This document shows, piece by piece, positions 23,738 through 32,402 of a DNA stretch of 64,000 nucleotides; the first letter of the stretch is position 1; the number at the start of each line of letters is the position of its first letter. The translations under genes and the position numbers were made by a program. The notes under the pieces were generated by a model. That model saw nothing but the letters and a program-made list of their open reading frames with translations. It searched no databases and had not been told where the DNA came from. The DNA is from Bradyrhizobium diazoefficiens (GTDB lineage Bacteria > Pseudomonadota > Alphaproteobacteria > Rhizobiales > Xanthobacteraceae). The stretch lies in the NCBI RefSeq assembly GCF_018129965.1, contig NZ_JAFCKW010000015.1, positions 1 through 64,000 of the forward strand, read 5' to 3'.

Positions 23738-24780
23738 GCCTCGGCCTCGCCTTGAAGCGGCGGCTCGCTCTCCTCCTCGTCGCCATAGCCGACGAGATCG
23801 AGCGGCTGCGCGCGCAGGCCTTTCGACCTGCACCAATGCACCAGCGCATCTTCCTGGCCGTGCGTCACCCAGACCTCGCCGGCGCCGGTCGCGGCGATGG
23901 TGGCCGTGAGGCCGTCCCAGTCGGCGTGGTCGGAGACCACCAGCGGCAGCTCGACGCCGCGCTGCCGCGCGCGGGCGCGCACGCGCATCCATCCCGATGC
24001 GAAAGCGGTGACGGGATCGGGAAAGCGCCGCGTCCAGACGTCCGACGTCGCCGAAGGCGGCGCCAGCGTGATGGTGCCCGCGAGCGAGGCCTTCTTCACG
24101 CCCGCCACCGGCCTGAGCTCGCCGAGGTCGATCCCCCGGCTCTGGTAGTAATGCGTGATCTTCTCCATCGCGCCGTGCAGGTAGATCGGCGCGTCGTAGC
24201 CGGCGTCGCGCAACAGCTTGATCACGCGTTGCGCCTTGCCGAGCGAATAGGCGCCGACGAGATGCGCGCGCTCCGGAAACAGCGCGACGGACGCCAGCAG
24301 CTTCTCGACCTCGCCTGTGGCATCGCCGTGCCGGAACACCGGAAGTCCAAAAGTCGCCTCGGTGATGAAGACGTCGCAGGGCACCAGCTCGAACGGCGTG
24401 CAGGTCGGATCGGGCGCGTCCTTGTAGTCGCCGGAGGCGACGATGCAGAAGTCCTTGCAGGTGACGGCGACCTGCGCCGATCCCAGCACATGGCCGGCCG
24501 GGTGAAACGTCACCCTGGTATCGCCGAGCCGGATCTCCTCACCGTAACCGATCGCCTGCGTCGTGCCGGCAAAGTTCTCGCCGTAGCGCAGCCTCATCAT
24601 GTCCAGCGTTTCCTGTGTCGCCAGCACCGCACCGTGGCCGGCGCGGGCATGGTCGGAATGGCCGTGCGTGATCACGGCCCGCTCCACCGGGCGGACGGGG
24701 TCGATATGGAAGCCGCCGGGCTTGCAGCAGAGGCCGCTCGCCACGGGCATCAGGATGTCTTGCGGACGCATGTGCGTCAT
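23734..24780 (-). CDS. Ligase-associated DNA exonuclease, MBL fold
   Basis: A 348-residue metallo-beta-lactamase/beta-CASP nuclease related to the 3'-processing exonucleases that accompany bacterial ATP-dependent ligases. The metal-binding motif is HGHSDHARAG (residues about 39-48). Later motifs are VASGDYKDAPD, FITEATFGLPVF and VSDHADWDG. The start is ATG at 24780 (a second ATG three codons in is possible). The stop overlaps the ligase start by four bases. The helicase and PdeM genes normally found with this pair lie on the other strand at 27407-30788. Confidence 0.92.
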   Translation of the reverse strand: MTHMRPQDILMPVASGLCCKPGGFHIDPVRPVERAVITHGHSDHARAGHGAVLATQETLDMMRLRYGENFAGTTQAIGYGEEIRLGDTRVTFHPAGHVLGSAQVAVTCKDFCIVASGDYKDAPDPTCTPFELVPCDVFITEATFGLPVFRHGDATGEVEKLLASVALFPERAHLVGAYSLGKAQRVIKLLRDAGYDAPIYLHGAMEKITHYYQSRGIDLGELRPVAGVKKASLAGTITLAPPSATSDVWTRRFPDPVTAFASGWMRVRARARQRGVELPLVVSDHADWDGLTATIAATGAGEVWVTHGQEDALVHWCRSKGLRAQPLDLVGYGDEEESEPPLQGEAEA

Positions 24781-24808
24781 ATAGGGATCAGGCGCCTCAA
24801 GTTAACCC

Positions 24809-24892
24809 GTCATGCACGGGCTTGACCCGTGCATCCATCCTCTTAAAGAGTTCCCTCCATGATGGATTGCCGGGTCAGGCCCGGCAATGACG
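24809..24892. repeat. REP-like palindrome, family A variant
   Basis: GTCATGCACGGGCTTGACCC on the left and GCCGGGTCAGGCCCGGCAAT with GACG on the right form a two-part palindrome. It lies in the divergent gap between the exonuclease and methyltransferase genes. Confidence 0.75.
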
Positions 24893-24906
24893 AACCTTGG
24901 TCACCC

Positions 24907-25833
24907 ATGCCCCTCCGCCTGTTCCGCTCCTCCGGCGATCTCATGGCCGACCGCCGCTTCGAGTTTGCGCGCGACCTCCAGCTCAAGGGGGATCTGCCCG
25001 CCGCCGCGGACCTCATCGAGCAGGCCATCGAGCTCGCGCCGAATTTCACCTCGGCCTGGTTCACGCTCGGCGAAATCCGCAGCCAGCTCGGCGAGCGCGA
25101 CAAGGCGATCGCGGCGTTTCGAAAGTCGCGGGAGTGCGATCCCGAGGACCAGCATGGCGCGCATTTGCATCTGATCCGGCTCGGCGACGAGCAATTGTCC
25201 GAGATGCCCAAGGCCTATGTACAGGCGCTGTTCGATCAATACGCGCCGCGCTTCGAGCATGTCCTCATCAACGATCTCGGCTACCGGGCGCCGTCGCTGA
25301 TCTTCAAGGCGGTGCTGGCCGCCCGCGTCGCCGCTAAGAAGCCGGCCCTGTTCAAGCGCGCGATCGATCTCGGCTGCGGCACCGGGCTCGCGGCTGCCGC
25401 CTTCGCAAAACAGGTCGATCATTTCACCGGCATCGATCTGTCGCCCGGCATGATCAAGCAGGCGCGCGCCACCGAGCTTTATGCCGAGCTCGAAGTCGCC
25501 GACATGATCGAAGGCCTGCGCGGCAAGGCCGATGCAAGCGCCAACCTCGTCGTTGCCGCGGATGCCTTCGTCTATCTTTCGGATCTCGCGCCGGTGCTTG
25601 CCGAAGCAAGGCGCGTGCTCGCATCAGGCGGCGTGCTCGCCTTCACAGTGGAGACGCATGACGGCGGTGGCATTCTCCTTGGCGAGGGTCTGCGCTATGC
25701 CCATTCGGCGGAATATGTGCGCGATGCGATCGCGAAGGCCGGGCTCAGGCTGCTGACACAGGAGCCGGCGTCGCCGCGTATCGAGAACAACGAACCGGTA
25801 CGCGGCCTCGTCGTCGTCGCCGAGAAAACTTGA
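24907..25833 (+). CDS. TPR-containing class I SAM-dependent methyltransferase
   Basis: The product has 308 residues. The first 90 contain two tetratricopeptide-like repeats (FARDLQLKGDLPAAADLIEQ and TSAWFTLGEIRSQLGERDKA). The rest is a Rossmann methyltransferase with motif I AIDLGCGTGLAAAAFA (about 158-173), HFTGIDLSPGMIKQAR and a post-I region ending ASGGVLAFTVET. The substrate is unknown; a small molecule or a protein partner held by the TPR part are both possible. The ATG at 24907 is preferred; an ATG at 24943 would drop the first 12 residues. It is divergent from the exonuclease-ligase pair. Confidence 0.85.
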   Translation: MPLRLFRSSGDLMADRRFEFARDLQLKGDLPAAADLIEQAIELAPNFTSAWFTLGEIRSQLGERDKAIAAFRKSRECDPEDQHGAHLHLIRLGDEQLSEMPKAYVQALFDQYAPRFEHVLINDLGYRAPSLIFKAVLAARVAAKKPALFKRAIDLGCGTGLAAAAFAKQVDHFTGIDLSPGMIKQARATELYAELEVADMIEGLRGKADASANLVVAADAFVYLSDLAPVLAEARRVLASGGVLAFTVETHDGGGILLGEGLRYAHSAEYVRDAIAKAGLRLLTQEPASPRIENNEPVRGLVVVAEKT

Positions 25834-25950
25834 GTCTAGGCGCTAGGCGCGCGGCAAATTGAGCGTCATTGCGTCGCAAAGCGACGACTTCCCACTTGCG
25901 AGCGGAGCTGCGATGCCAGCACAATGCGCGCACTAGGGAGAAACAAAACA

Positions 25951-27180
25951 ATGTCGAAGAATCCATCGCGGCGCGATTTCAGCGCCGCCGCGCTTGCCAC
26001 CATTGCCGCATCCACGCTGCCTGCGCCCTATGTCTGGGCCGCCGACAAGAAATACGATGCAGGTGCCAGCGACACCGAGATCAAGATCGGGCAGACCGTG
26101 CCGCATTCCGGCCCCGGCTCGCTCTACGGCGTGCTCGGCCGCATCGGTGAAGCCTATTTCCAGATGCTGAACGACAAGGGCGGCATCAACGGACGCAAGG
26201 TCAAGTTCCTGACCCTGGACGATGCCTACAGCGCACCAAAATGCGTCGAAGCGACACGGCGCCTGGTCGAGCAGGAGGAGGTGCTGGCGCTTTACGGCTC
26301 GCTCGGCACCGCGCCGCAGACCTCGGTGCACAAATACCTCAATTCGAAGGGTGTGCCGCAGCTTCTGCTCAACACCGGCGCCTCGAAGTGGAACAACCCG
26401 AAAGAGTTCAAATGGACGATGGCGGGCCTGCCGCTCTATCCGACCGAAGCGCGGATCCTCGCGCGGCACGTCGTCAGCGTGAAGCCGAACGCCAAGGTCG
26501 GCATCCTCTACCAGAACGACGATTTCGGCCGGGACTTTCTCGGTCCCTTCAAGAAGGTTCTGGCCGACGCCGGCGGCACCGCGCAGGTGATCATGGAGCA
26601 GACCTACGATCTCACCGATCCGACCGTCGATTCCCAGCTCATCAATCTCTCGAAGTCGGGCGCTGACGTCTTCTACAACATCACCACCGGAAAGGCGACG
26701 TCGCAGTCGATCCGCAAGGTCGCCGAACTCGGCTGGAAGCCGCTGCAGCTCCTGTCGGCCGGTTCGACCGGACGCTCGATCCTCAACGCGGCTGGGTTCG
26801 AGAACGCCGCGGGCATCGTCGCCATCCGCTACAACAAGGAGGTTGGCCTGCCGAAATGGGAGAAGGACCCGGACGTGATGGCGTTTGAGGAGCTGCGCAA
26901 GAAGTACATGCCGACCATCGACCCCGACAACACCATCGCCTTTGCCGGCTACGGCCAGGCCGTGACCATGGGCGAGATCCTGCGCCGCTGCGGCGACGAT
27001 CTCACCCGCGCCAACGTGCTGAAGCAGGCGTCGAACCTCAACGGTTTCCACTCGCCCTATTTCCTCGACGGCATCAATTACAGCTACACGCCCGACGACT
27101 ACACGCCGATGAAGACGCTCTACATCTCGATCTTCAGCGGCAAGGACTGGGACATCTCCGACACGCCGATGACGGAGTAG
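25951..27180 (+). CDS. ABC transporter substrate-binding protein, branched-chain amino acid type
   Basis: A 409-residue periplasmic-binding protein of the Leu/Ile/Val (family 6) fold. The signal region carries a twin-arginine motif (SRRDFSAAAL, residues 6-15) and ends near YVWAAD, so Tat export is likely. Family stretches include IKIGQTVPHSGPGSLYGVLG and FQMLNDKGGINGRKVKFLTLDDAYSAPKCVEATRRLVEQ in the first 110 residues, and VGILYQNDDFGRDFLGPFKK. No ABC permease or ATPase genes are nearby, so it is an orphan binding protein. The ATG at 25951 follows AGGGAGAAAC. It sits between the two halves of the DNA repair cluster. Confidence 0.92.
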   Translation: MSKNPSRRDFSAAALATIAASTLPAPYVWAADKKYDAGASDTEIKIGQTVPHSGPGSLYGVLGRIGEAYFQMLNDKGGINGRKVKFLTLDDAYSAPKCVEATRRLVEQEEVLALYGSLGTAPQTSVHKYLNSKGVPQLLLNTGASKWNNPKEFKWTMAGLPLYPTEARILARHVVSVKPNAKVGILYQNDDFGRDFLGPFKKVLADAGGTAQVIMEQTYDLTDPTVDSQLINLSKSGADVFYNITTGKATSQSIRKVAELGWKPLQLLSAGSTGRSILNAAGFENAAGIVAIRYNKEVGLPKWEKDPDVMAFEELRKKYMPTIDPDNTIAFAGYGQAVTMGEILRRCGDDLTRANVLKQASNLNGFHSPYFLDGINYSYTPDDYTPMKTLYISIFSGKDWDISDTPMTE

Positions 27181-27194
27181 GAGGCGTTTCCTTC

Positions 27195-27340
27195 CTTCTC
27201 CTCTTGTGGGAGAAGGTGGCGCGAAGCGCCGGATGAGGGGTATGTCTCCGCGTACTCGAAGAGAGTGTCTCGCGGAGAGAGACCCCTCACTCGTCTCGTC
27301 GCTCACGCGTCGAGCCACCCTCTCCCACAAGGGGAGAGGG
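27195..27340. repeat. Palindromic repeat, family D
   Basis: CTCCTCTTGTGGGAGAAGG on the left and CCCTCTCCCACAAGGGGAGA on the right, with inner CTCCGCG/CGCGGAG segments. It is the same arm type as the element inside the ligase gene. It fills most of the gap before the helicase gene. Confidence 0.8.
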
Positions 27341-27406
27341 AAAGCAGCGGCTCGCTTGTTGCATCCCCCCTCGACGAACCCACCCCCACGGCTTACCTGT
27401 GATGCC

Positions 27407-29971
27407 GTGCCGCCCCGCATCATCAAAATCCCGGCCGAGCCGGCCACTCTGCTGCCCGACCGCTTCCAGGCGTGGTTCGCGGCCCGGGGCTGGTCGCCGC
27501 GCGCGCATCAATTGGCGCTGCTGGAGAAGGCGCGCGAAGACGCCAGCGCGCTCCTGATTGCGCCGACAGGCGCCGGCAAGACCCTGGCGGGATTTCTGCC
27601 AACGCTGGTGGAGCTGAGTTCCGCTCCCGCGGCCACCGTGACATCCGTGGTTTCCACTGGCCGCGCCGTTCAGCGCAGCGGCGGCCTGCACACGCTCTAC
27701 ATTTCACCGCTGAAAGCGCTCGCCGTCGACATCGCGCGCAATCTGGAGAGGCCGGTCGCGGAGATGGGGCTGCCGATCAAAGTCGAGACCCGCACCGGCG
27801 ATACACCGGCGTCGCGGCGGCAGCGGCAGCGGCGCTATCCGCCGGATATCATGCTGACGACGCCGGAGCAGCTCGCGCTGCTGCTGTCCTCGGACGATGG
27901 GCCGTTCCTGTTCTCCTCGCTCAAGCGCATCGTGCTCGACGAGCTCCACGCGCTGGTGACGTCCAAGCGCGGCGACCTGTTGTCGCTCGGGCTGGCGCGG
28001 CTGTGGCGGCTGGCGCCGCAGATGCGCGCGATCGGCCTGTCGGCGACGGTGGCCGAGCCGGAATCGCTGGCGCGCTTCCTGGTGCCGCAACCGAAGGACA
28101 AGGCTTTCTCGGCCGACATCGTCGTGGCCGGCGGCGCGGCGCCGCCGCTGGTCGAGATGCTCGACACCCGCGAGCGGCTGCCCTGGGCCGGCCACAGTGC
28201 ACGCCATGCGCTCCCCGAAATCTACGAACTGATCAAGGCGAACAAGACCACGCTGGTGTTCGTCAACACCCGCAGCCAGGCCGAGATGCTGTTCCAGAAT
28301 CTCTGGAGCATGAACGACGACAACCTCGCCATCGCGCTGCATCACGGCTCGCTCGACGTCGCCCAGCGCCGCAAGGTCGAGGACGCGATGTCGGCAGGCA
28401 AGCTGCGCGGCGTGGTCTGCACTTCCTCGCTCGATCTCGGCGTCGACTGGGGCGACGTCGATCTCGTCCTCAACATCGGCGCACCCAAGGGATCCTCACG
28501 GCTGATGCAGCGCATCGGTCGCGCCAACCACCGGCTCGATGAAGCCTCGCGCGCGGTGCTGGTGCCGGCCAATCGTTTCGAGGTGCTCGAGTGCCGCGTG
28601 GCGATCGATGCGATTGCCGAGAATGCGCAGGATACGCCGCCGCTGCGCACCGGCGCGCTGGATGTGCTGGCCCAGCACGTGCTCGGCTGCGCCTGCGGCG
28701 AGCCGTTTCTCGCGGACGACCTCTACGACGAGGTGCGCACCGCCGCGCCCTATGCCGATCTCACGCGCCAGGATTTCGACGACGTCGTCGATTTCGTCGC
28801 CTCCGGCGGCTACGCGCTGAAGACCTACGAGCGCTTTGCCCGCATCAAGCAGGACAAGCAGGGCCGCTGGCGCGTCGCTAATCCGAAGGTTCGGCAGAGC
28901 TACCGCATGAATGTCGGCACGATCGTCGAGGACGACATGCTGAAGGTGCGGCTGGTGCGCTCGCGCGGCGGCGGGAAGGGGCCAACGGGCGTGATCGCGC
29001 GCGGCGGGCGATTGCTAGGCCAGATCGAGGCAGGCTTCATCGAGGGCCTCTCGCCCGCCGACACTTTCGTGTTCGGCGGCGAGGTGGTCCGCTACGAAAC
29101 CCTGGTCGAGGACCAGGTCTATGTCTCGCGCGCCAACGACAAGGACCCGAAGGTGCCATCCTACATGGGCGGCAAGTTCCCGCTCTCGACCTATCTCGCC
29201 GAACGCGTCCGCCGGCTGCTCGACGACGGCCGCGCGTGGCAGGCCTTGCCGGAGCAGGTGCGCGACTGGCTCTCTTTGCAGAAGGACGTCAGCAGCGTGC
29301 CGGCGGTGCGCGAGCTTCTCGTCGAAAGCTTCCCGCGCGCCAACAAGCACTACATCGTCTGCTATCCCTTCGAGGGACGCCTCGCGCACCAGACGCTCGG
29401 CATGCTCCTGACGCGCCGACTGGAGCGCGCCCGCGCCCGGCCGCTCGGCTTCGTCGCCAACGAATACGCGATCGCGGTCTGGGCGCTCGGCGACATGTCC
29501 TTCATGATCCGGAACGGCAAGCTCGACCTTAACGCGCTGTTCGACCCTGACATGCTCGGCGACGACCTCGAGGCCTGGCTCGACGAATCCGCCCTGATGA
29601 AACGGACCTTCCGCAATTGCGCGATCATCTCCGGCCTGATCGCGCGCCGCCACACCGGCGAGGAGAAAAGCCGCCGCCAGGTGCTGTTCTCGACCGATCT
29701 CGTCTACGACGTGCTGCGAAAACACCAGGCCGATCACGTGCTGCTGCGTGCCGCGCGCGCCGATGCCGCCACGGGCCTGCTCGATCTGCGGCGCCTCAGC
29801 GACATGCTCACCCGCATCCAGGGCCGCATCACCTACCGGGAACTCGACCGCGTCTCCCCGCTCGCCGTCCCCGTGATGCTGGAAATCGGCCGCGAGTCAG
29901 TTTATGGCGAAGCTGGCGACGAGTTGTTGGCGGAGGCTGCCGACGAGCTTGTCAAAGAGGCGATGTCGTAG
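27407..29971 (+). CDS. Ligase-associated DEXH-box helicase (Lhr-type)
   Basis: An 854-residue superfamily 2 helicase of the Lhr-C group that pairs with the ATP-dependent ligase, MBL exonuclease and PdeM in bacterial genomes. Walker A is LIAPTGAGKTLAGFLP (residues about 42-57) and the DEXH box is VLDELHALVTSKRGD. Motif III is GLSATV and motif VI is MQRIGRANHRL. A winged-helix and DUF4145-like C-terminal part follows. The GTG at 27407 starts a sequence that matches the family; the frame stays open to 27206 but only through repeat sequence, so the start is not certain. It heads a + strand pair with pdeM. Confidence 0.92.
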   Translation: MPPRIIKIPAEPATLLPDRFQAWFAARGWSPRAHQLALLEKAREDASALLIAPTGAGKTLAGFLPTLVELSSAPAATVTSVVSTGRAVQRSGGLHTLYISPLKALAVDIARNLERPVAEMGLPIKVETRTGDTPASRRQRQRRYPPDIMLTTPEQLALLLSSDDGPFLFSSLKRIVLDELHALVTSKRGDLLSLGLARLWRLAPQMRAIGLSATVAEPESLARFLVPQPKDKAFSADIVVAGGAAPPLVEMLDTRERLPWAGHSARHALPEIYELIKANKTTLVFVNTRSQAEMLFQNLWSMNDDNLAIALHHGSLDVAQRRKVEDAMSAGKLRGVVCTSSLDLGVDWGDVDLVLNIGAPKGSSRLMQRIGRANHRLDEASRAVLVPANRFEVLECRVAIDAIAENAQDTPPLRTGALDVLAQHVLGCACGEPFLADDLYDEVRTAAPYADLTRQDFDDVVDFVASGGYALKTYERFARIKQDKQGRWRVANPKVRQSYRMNVGTIVEDDMLKVRLVRSRGGGKGPTGVIARGGRLLGQIEAGFIEGLSPADTFVFGGEVVRYETLVEDQVYVSRANDKDPKVPSYMGGKFPLSTYLAERVRRLLDDGRAWQALPEQVRDWLSLQKDVSSVPAVRELLVESFPRANKHYIVCYPFEGRLAHQTLGMLLTRRLERARARPLGFVANEYAIAVWALGDMSFMIRNGKLDLNALFDPDMLGDDLEAWLDESALMKRTFRNCAIISGLIARRHTGEEKSRRQVLFSTDLVYDVLRKHQADHVLLRAARADAATGLLDLRRLSDMLTRIQGRITYRELDRVSPLAVPVMLEIGRESVYGEAGDELLAEAADELVKEAMS

Positions 29972-30011
29972 CTGCAATCATGACTTTTCGGAGCACTGAT
30001 CTATCCACGCC

Positions 30012-30094
30012 GTCATGCCCGGGCTTGACCCGGGCATCCACGTCTTCGTTTCCGCGGCAAAAACGTGGATGGCCGGGACAAGCCCGGCCATGAC
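30012..30094. repeat. REP-like palindrome, family A, overlapping the pdeM start
   Basis: GTCATGCCCGGGCTTGACCC on the left and GGCCGGGACAAGCCCGGCCA with TGAC on the right. The last bases (ATGAC) contain the pdeM start codon. Confidence 0.85.
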
Positions 30095-30788
30095 CGAGCA
30101 AGCGGCAATTTCGGTGACGACGACGCTTGCGCTGGATATCGCAGGCGTGCCGTTTCACGCCGATCTCTCCGGCGCGCTCTTCTGGGAGGAGCAGCGCCTG
30201 CTCGTCGTGTCCGATCTGCATCTGGAAAAGGGATCCAGCTTCGCGATGCGTGGCGTGCTGCTGCCGCCTTACGATACGATCGCAACGCTCGGCCGCCTCG
30301 CTGCTGTCATCTCCCGCCATGATCCTCGAATGGTCATTGCGCTCGGCGACAGTTTCCACGATCGCACCGCGCATGATCGCCTGACGGCGGAGGACCGCGA
30401 AGCTGTCTCCGCGTTCCAGACCGGCCGCGACTGGATCTGGATCTCCGGCAATCACGATCCCAAGCTGCCGCGCGATCTCGGCGGCACCGTCGCGGACGAA
30501 GTCGCGATCGGCCCGATCACCTTTCGCCACGAGCCGACCGGCGCGCAGGGCGAAATCGCCGGCCATCTGCATCCCAAGGCGCGCGTCTCGACGCGCGGCC
30601 GGTCGATGGAGCGCCGCTGTTTCGTCTCCGACGGGATGCGCGCCGTGATGCCGGCCTTCGGCGCCTATGCCGGCGGCCTCAGCATCCGCGATGCGGCCTT
30701 CAAGAAAATCTTTCCGAAAAACGGCTTCGTCGCCCATCTGCTCGGCGACCGCCGCGTCCACGCCATTGCGGCGTCGCGCTGTTCCTGA
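30090..30788 (+). CDS. pdeM: Ligase-associated DNA damage response endonuclease PdeM
   Basis: A 232-residue calcineurin-like metallophosphoesterase, the fourth member of the ligase-associated repair cluster. Metal-site motifs are present in order: VVSDLHLEKGS (D-x-H), ALGDSFHDR (GDxxHD) and WISGNHDP (GNHD), then GHLHPKAR (GHxH). The set is complete, so it should be active. The ATG at 30090 lies in the end of the repeat at 30012-30094 and gives the family-like N terminus; the frame is open upstream to 30015, but only repeat sequence would be added. It is 118 bases downstream of the helicase gene. Confidence 0.93.
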   Translation: MTEQAAISVTTTLALDIAGVPFHADLSGALFWEEQRLLVVSDLHLEKGSSFAMRGVLLPPYDTIATLGRLAAVISRHDPRMVIALGDSFHDRTAHDRLTAEDREAVSAFQTGRDWIWISGNHDPKLPRDLGGTVADEVAIGPITFRHEPTGAQGEIAGHLHPKARVSTRGRSMERRCFVSDGMRAVMPAFGAYAGGLSIRDAAFKKIFPKNGFVAHLLGDRRVHAIAASRCS

Positions 30789-30805
30789 GACTTTGGCAAG
30801 CCTCG

Positions 30806-30820
30806 GAACAAATTAAGAAC
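30806..30820 (-). promoter_or_regulatory. SOS box (LexA site), GTTC-N7-GTTC
   Basis: On the plus strand it reads GAACAAATTAAGAAC, the alphaproteobacterial LexA operator half-sites with the exact 7-base spacing. It lies between pdeM and the unknown gene at 30906, in an AT-rich stretch. Confidence 0.75.
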
Positions 30821-30845
30821 ACTTTAGCAAGTCTCTGATATATCA

Positions 30846-30873
30846 TTGTGATTCGGCGCGTTGCCGATACAAT
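30846..30873 (+). promoter_or_regulatory. Candidate promoter, TTGTGA-N16-TACAAT
   Basis: A -35-like TTGTGA (30846-30851) and a -10-like TACAAT (30868-30873) are 16 bases apart. A transcript would start near 30880, 26 bases before the start codon at 30906. The LexA box lies 25 bases upstream of the -35. Confidence 0.45.
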
Positions 30874-30905
30874 ATCTAGCGTCTATCAGACTTTGCGAGG
30901 ACTAC

Positions 30906-31337
30906 ATGTCCACCATTGCCTTCGATCAATTCGCGCTCACCCGGATCGCGGATTTCGCGCGCTCGCTGTCGCGGCTGCACCAGGCCGCGCGGCGCTACGC
31001 CGTCGATGACGACCAGTTCGACCGCGAGTTCAACGCGGTGTGCCAGTCGATCTGGGGCTACACCATCGACGATGTCAGCGACGATCTGTTCTCGACCGAG
31101 GACCATCTGTTCCTCGACACGCTGGACGAAGCCCAGGCGCGCATCTTCGCGGCCGAGCAGGGCTACGACCTCGTCGACGATCAGGGCATGCTGACCGATT
31201 GGTGGGGGTTCTGCTGGATGATCCTGGCCGAGAACCGCGGTCTGCTGACGGCCGACAACCGCGCCGCCGCGCGCGCCGCGATCGAGGAGAAATATCTGGC
31301 GGCGCCGAACGTGATCGGGGTGATCATCGGGAGGTAG
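30906..31337 (+). CDS. Unknown 143-aa protein behind an SOS box
   Basis: I do not recognise this acidic, soluble 143-residue protein. The N-terminal part is helical (FALTRIADFARSLSRLHQAA). The middle is rich in Asp (YAVDDDQFDREFNAV, YTIDDVSDDLFSTEDHLFLD), and a Trp-rich segment follows (MLTDWWGFCWMILAE). It ends LAAPNVIGVIIGR. There is no signal peptide and no catalytic motif I can name. The ATG at 30906 follows GCGAGGAC; the frame is open for 15 codons upstream without a ribosome site. The upstream gap holds a LexA-type box and a good promoter candidate, so induction by DNA damage is a real possibility. Its upstream neighbour is pdeM. Confidence 0.75.
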   Translation: MSTIAFDQFALTRIADFARSLSRLHQAARRYAVDDDQFDREFNAVCQSIWGYTIDDVSDDLFSTEDHLFLDTLDEAQARIFAAEQGYDLVDDQGMLTDWWGFCWMILAENRGLLTADNRAAARAAIEEKYLAAPNVIGVIIGR

Positions 31338-31341
31338 TCTC

Positions 31342-31467
31342 GTGCCCCGGACGCAGCGCATCGTTTCTTCAACGGTGCGCTGCAGAGCCGGGGCCCATTG
31401 GTGAGGCATTCTCGGTCCCGGCTCTGCGTCGCGTCATTGCATGCCGCGACGCGTCCGGGACACGGGA
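31342..31467. repeat. Palindromic repeat, family F
   Basis: GTGCCCCGGACGCAGCGCA on the left and GCGACGCGTCCGGGACAC on the right, with two inner halves rich in CTGCAGAGCCGGG and CCCGGCTCTGCG. A shorter relative is at 33938-33976. Confidence 0.75.
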
Positions 31468-31472
31468 TCGAG

Positions 31473-32276
31473 CTAATCCAGGCCCGCCCGCTTCGCCGAC
31501 TTTGCCGTCGTCTTCGGCACCGTCACATCGGGCAGCGCCTCGCGCACGATCTCCGTCACCGGCGCATCCGCCGACACCGTTTCGGCGCGTACCGGCGCCA
31601 CCTTCATCTCGCCGAGGCGAGCGCGGACCTGCGCGGTGAGGCCGGGATAGGAGGCGACCGGGGTGAAGTCGGCGGCCTGGTCGTTGCCGACGCGGATGCC
31701 GGTATAGGCGACGAGGCCGTCGGTGGTGGCGATCACGTCGCCGGCTTTCAGCGAGGAATCCAGCGCCAGATCGACCGGGGCAAGGCCGACCGGCTCGCGG
31801 CCGTTGCAGGTACAGTCTGAACGCAGCGCCTTGCGATAGGCGAACGCGTTCTCGCTGTCGGCGTATCGCTCGCCGGTCTGCGCGTAGGCGCCGTCGATCG
31901 AGGTCCCGAAATAGACCTTTGTCGTGCTGGCCGGACAGAACGCCTGGCACATTTGCGCGGGCGAGGCGAGGCCGCGCATCAGCGGAAAATACTTGCCGTC
32001 ACAGCTGCGCACGCAAAAGGCGGGGCCGGAGCCGCCGGCCGCGGCCGAACGCGTTGGCGGTACATATTGCGGGGGCGCATTCTGCTGGCCGGTGAAGGGA
32101 TCGGCGTAGGGGGTCGCCTGCTGGGGCACCTCACGCTGAGGACGCCTCTGCTGCGCGCCACCGAACAGGAAGTCGAACAGGCCCTCGGCCGAAACCGGGG
32201 CGGGAGCCGCAAGCAGCGGGGCTGCGATTGTGGCGGCCACAAGCATCGTGCGCCGCCGCAGGCGCGCATGGGACAT
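31473..32276 (-). CDS. Exported DUF2865 domain-containing protein
   Basis: A 267-residue exported protein: a signal peptide (residues about 1-31, with a basic RLRRRTML region and ending PVSAEG), a Gln/Pro-rich linker, then the DUF2865 domain. The domain contains FCVRSCDGKYFPLMRG, a second cysteine group MCQAFCPAST, VYFGTSIDGAYAQTGERYAD, and DCTCNGREPVG. The six visible cysteines could form disulfides in the periplasm. The family is largely confined to Rhizobiales and its function is unknown. An in-frame ATG four codons upstream (32288) is also possible. Confidence 0.88.
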   Translation of the reverse strand: MSHARLRRRTMLVAATIAAPLLAAPAPVSAEGLFDFLFGGAQQRRPQREVPQQATPYADPFTGQQNAPPQYVPPTRSAAAGGSGPAFCVRSCDGKYFPLMRGLASPAQMCQAFCPASTTKVYFGTSIDGAYAQTGERYADSENAFAYRKALRSDCTCNGREPVGLAPVDLALDSSLKAGDVIATTDGLVAYTGIRVGNDQAADFTPVASYPGLTAQVRARLGEMKVAPVRAETVSADAPVTEIVREALPDVTVPKTTAKSAKRAGLD

Positions 32277-32402
32277 GACTGTACGCAACGCTTACTCCAA
32301 CCGACGCTACCGAACCGGCCGCGACCGGTGAGGATCGTGGCACATGATTCACCATAAGGGCCGATGGTAAATGGGCGGTTGAGGGGCTGGACCACGAAGC
32401 TC

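Noticed and set aside
25933..27447. 504-codon minus-strand open frame over the ABC binding-protein gene
   Set aside because: It is antisense to a gene with a clear signal peptide and family match, and begins in repeat sequence.
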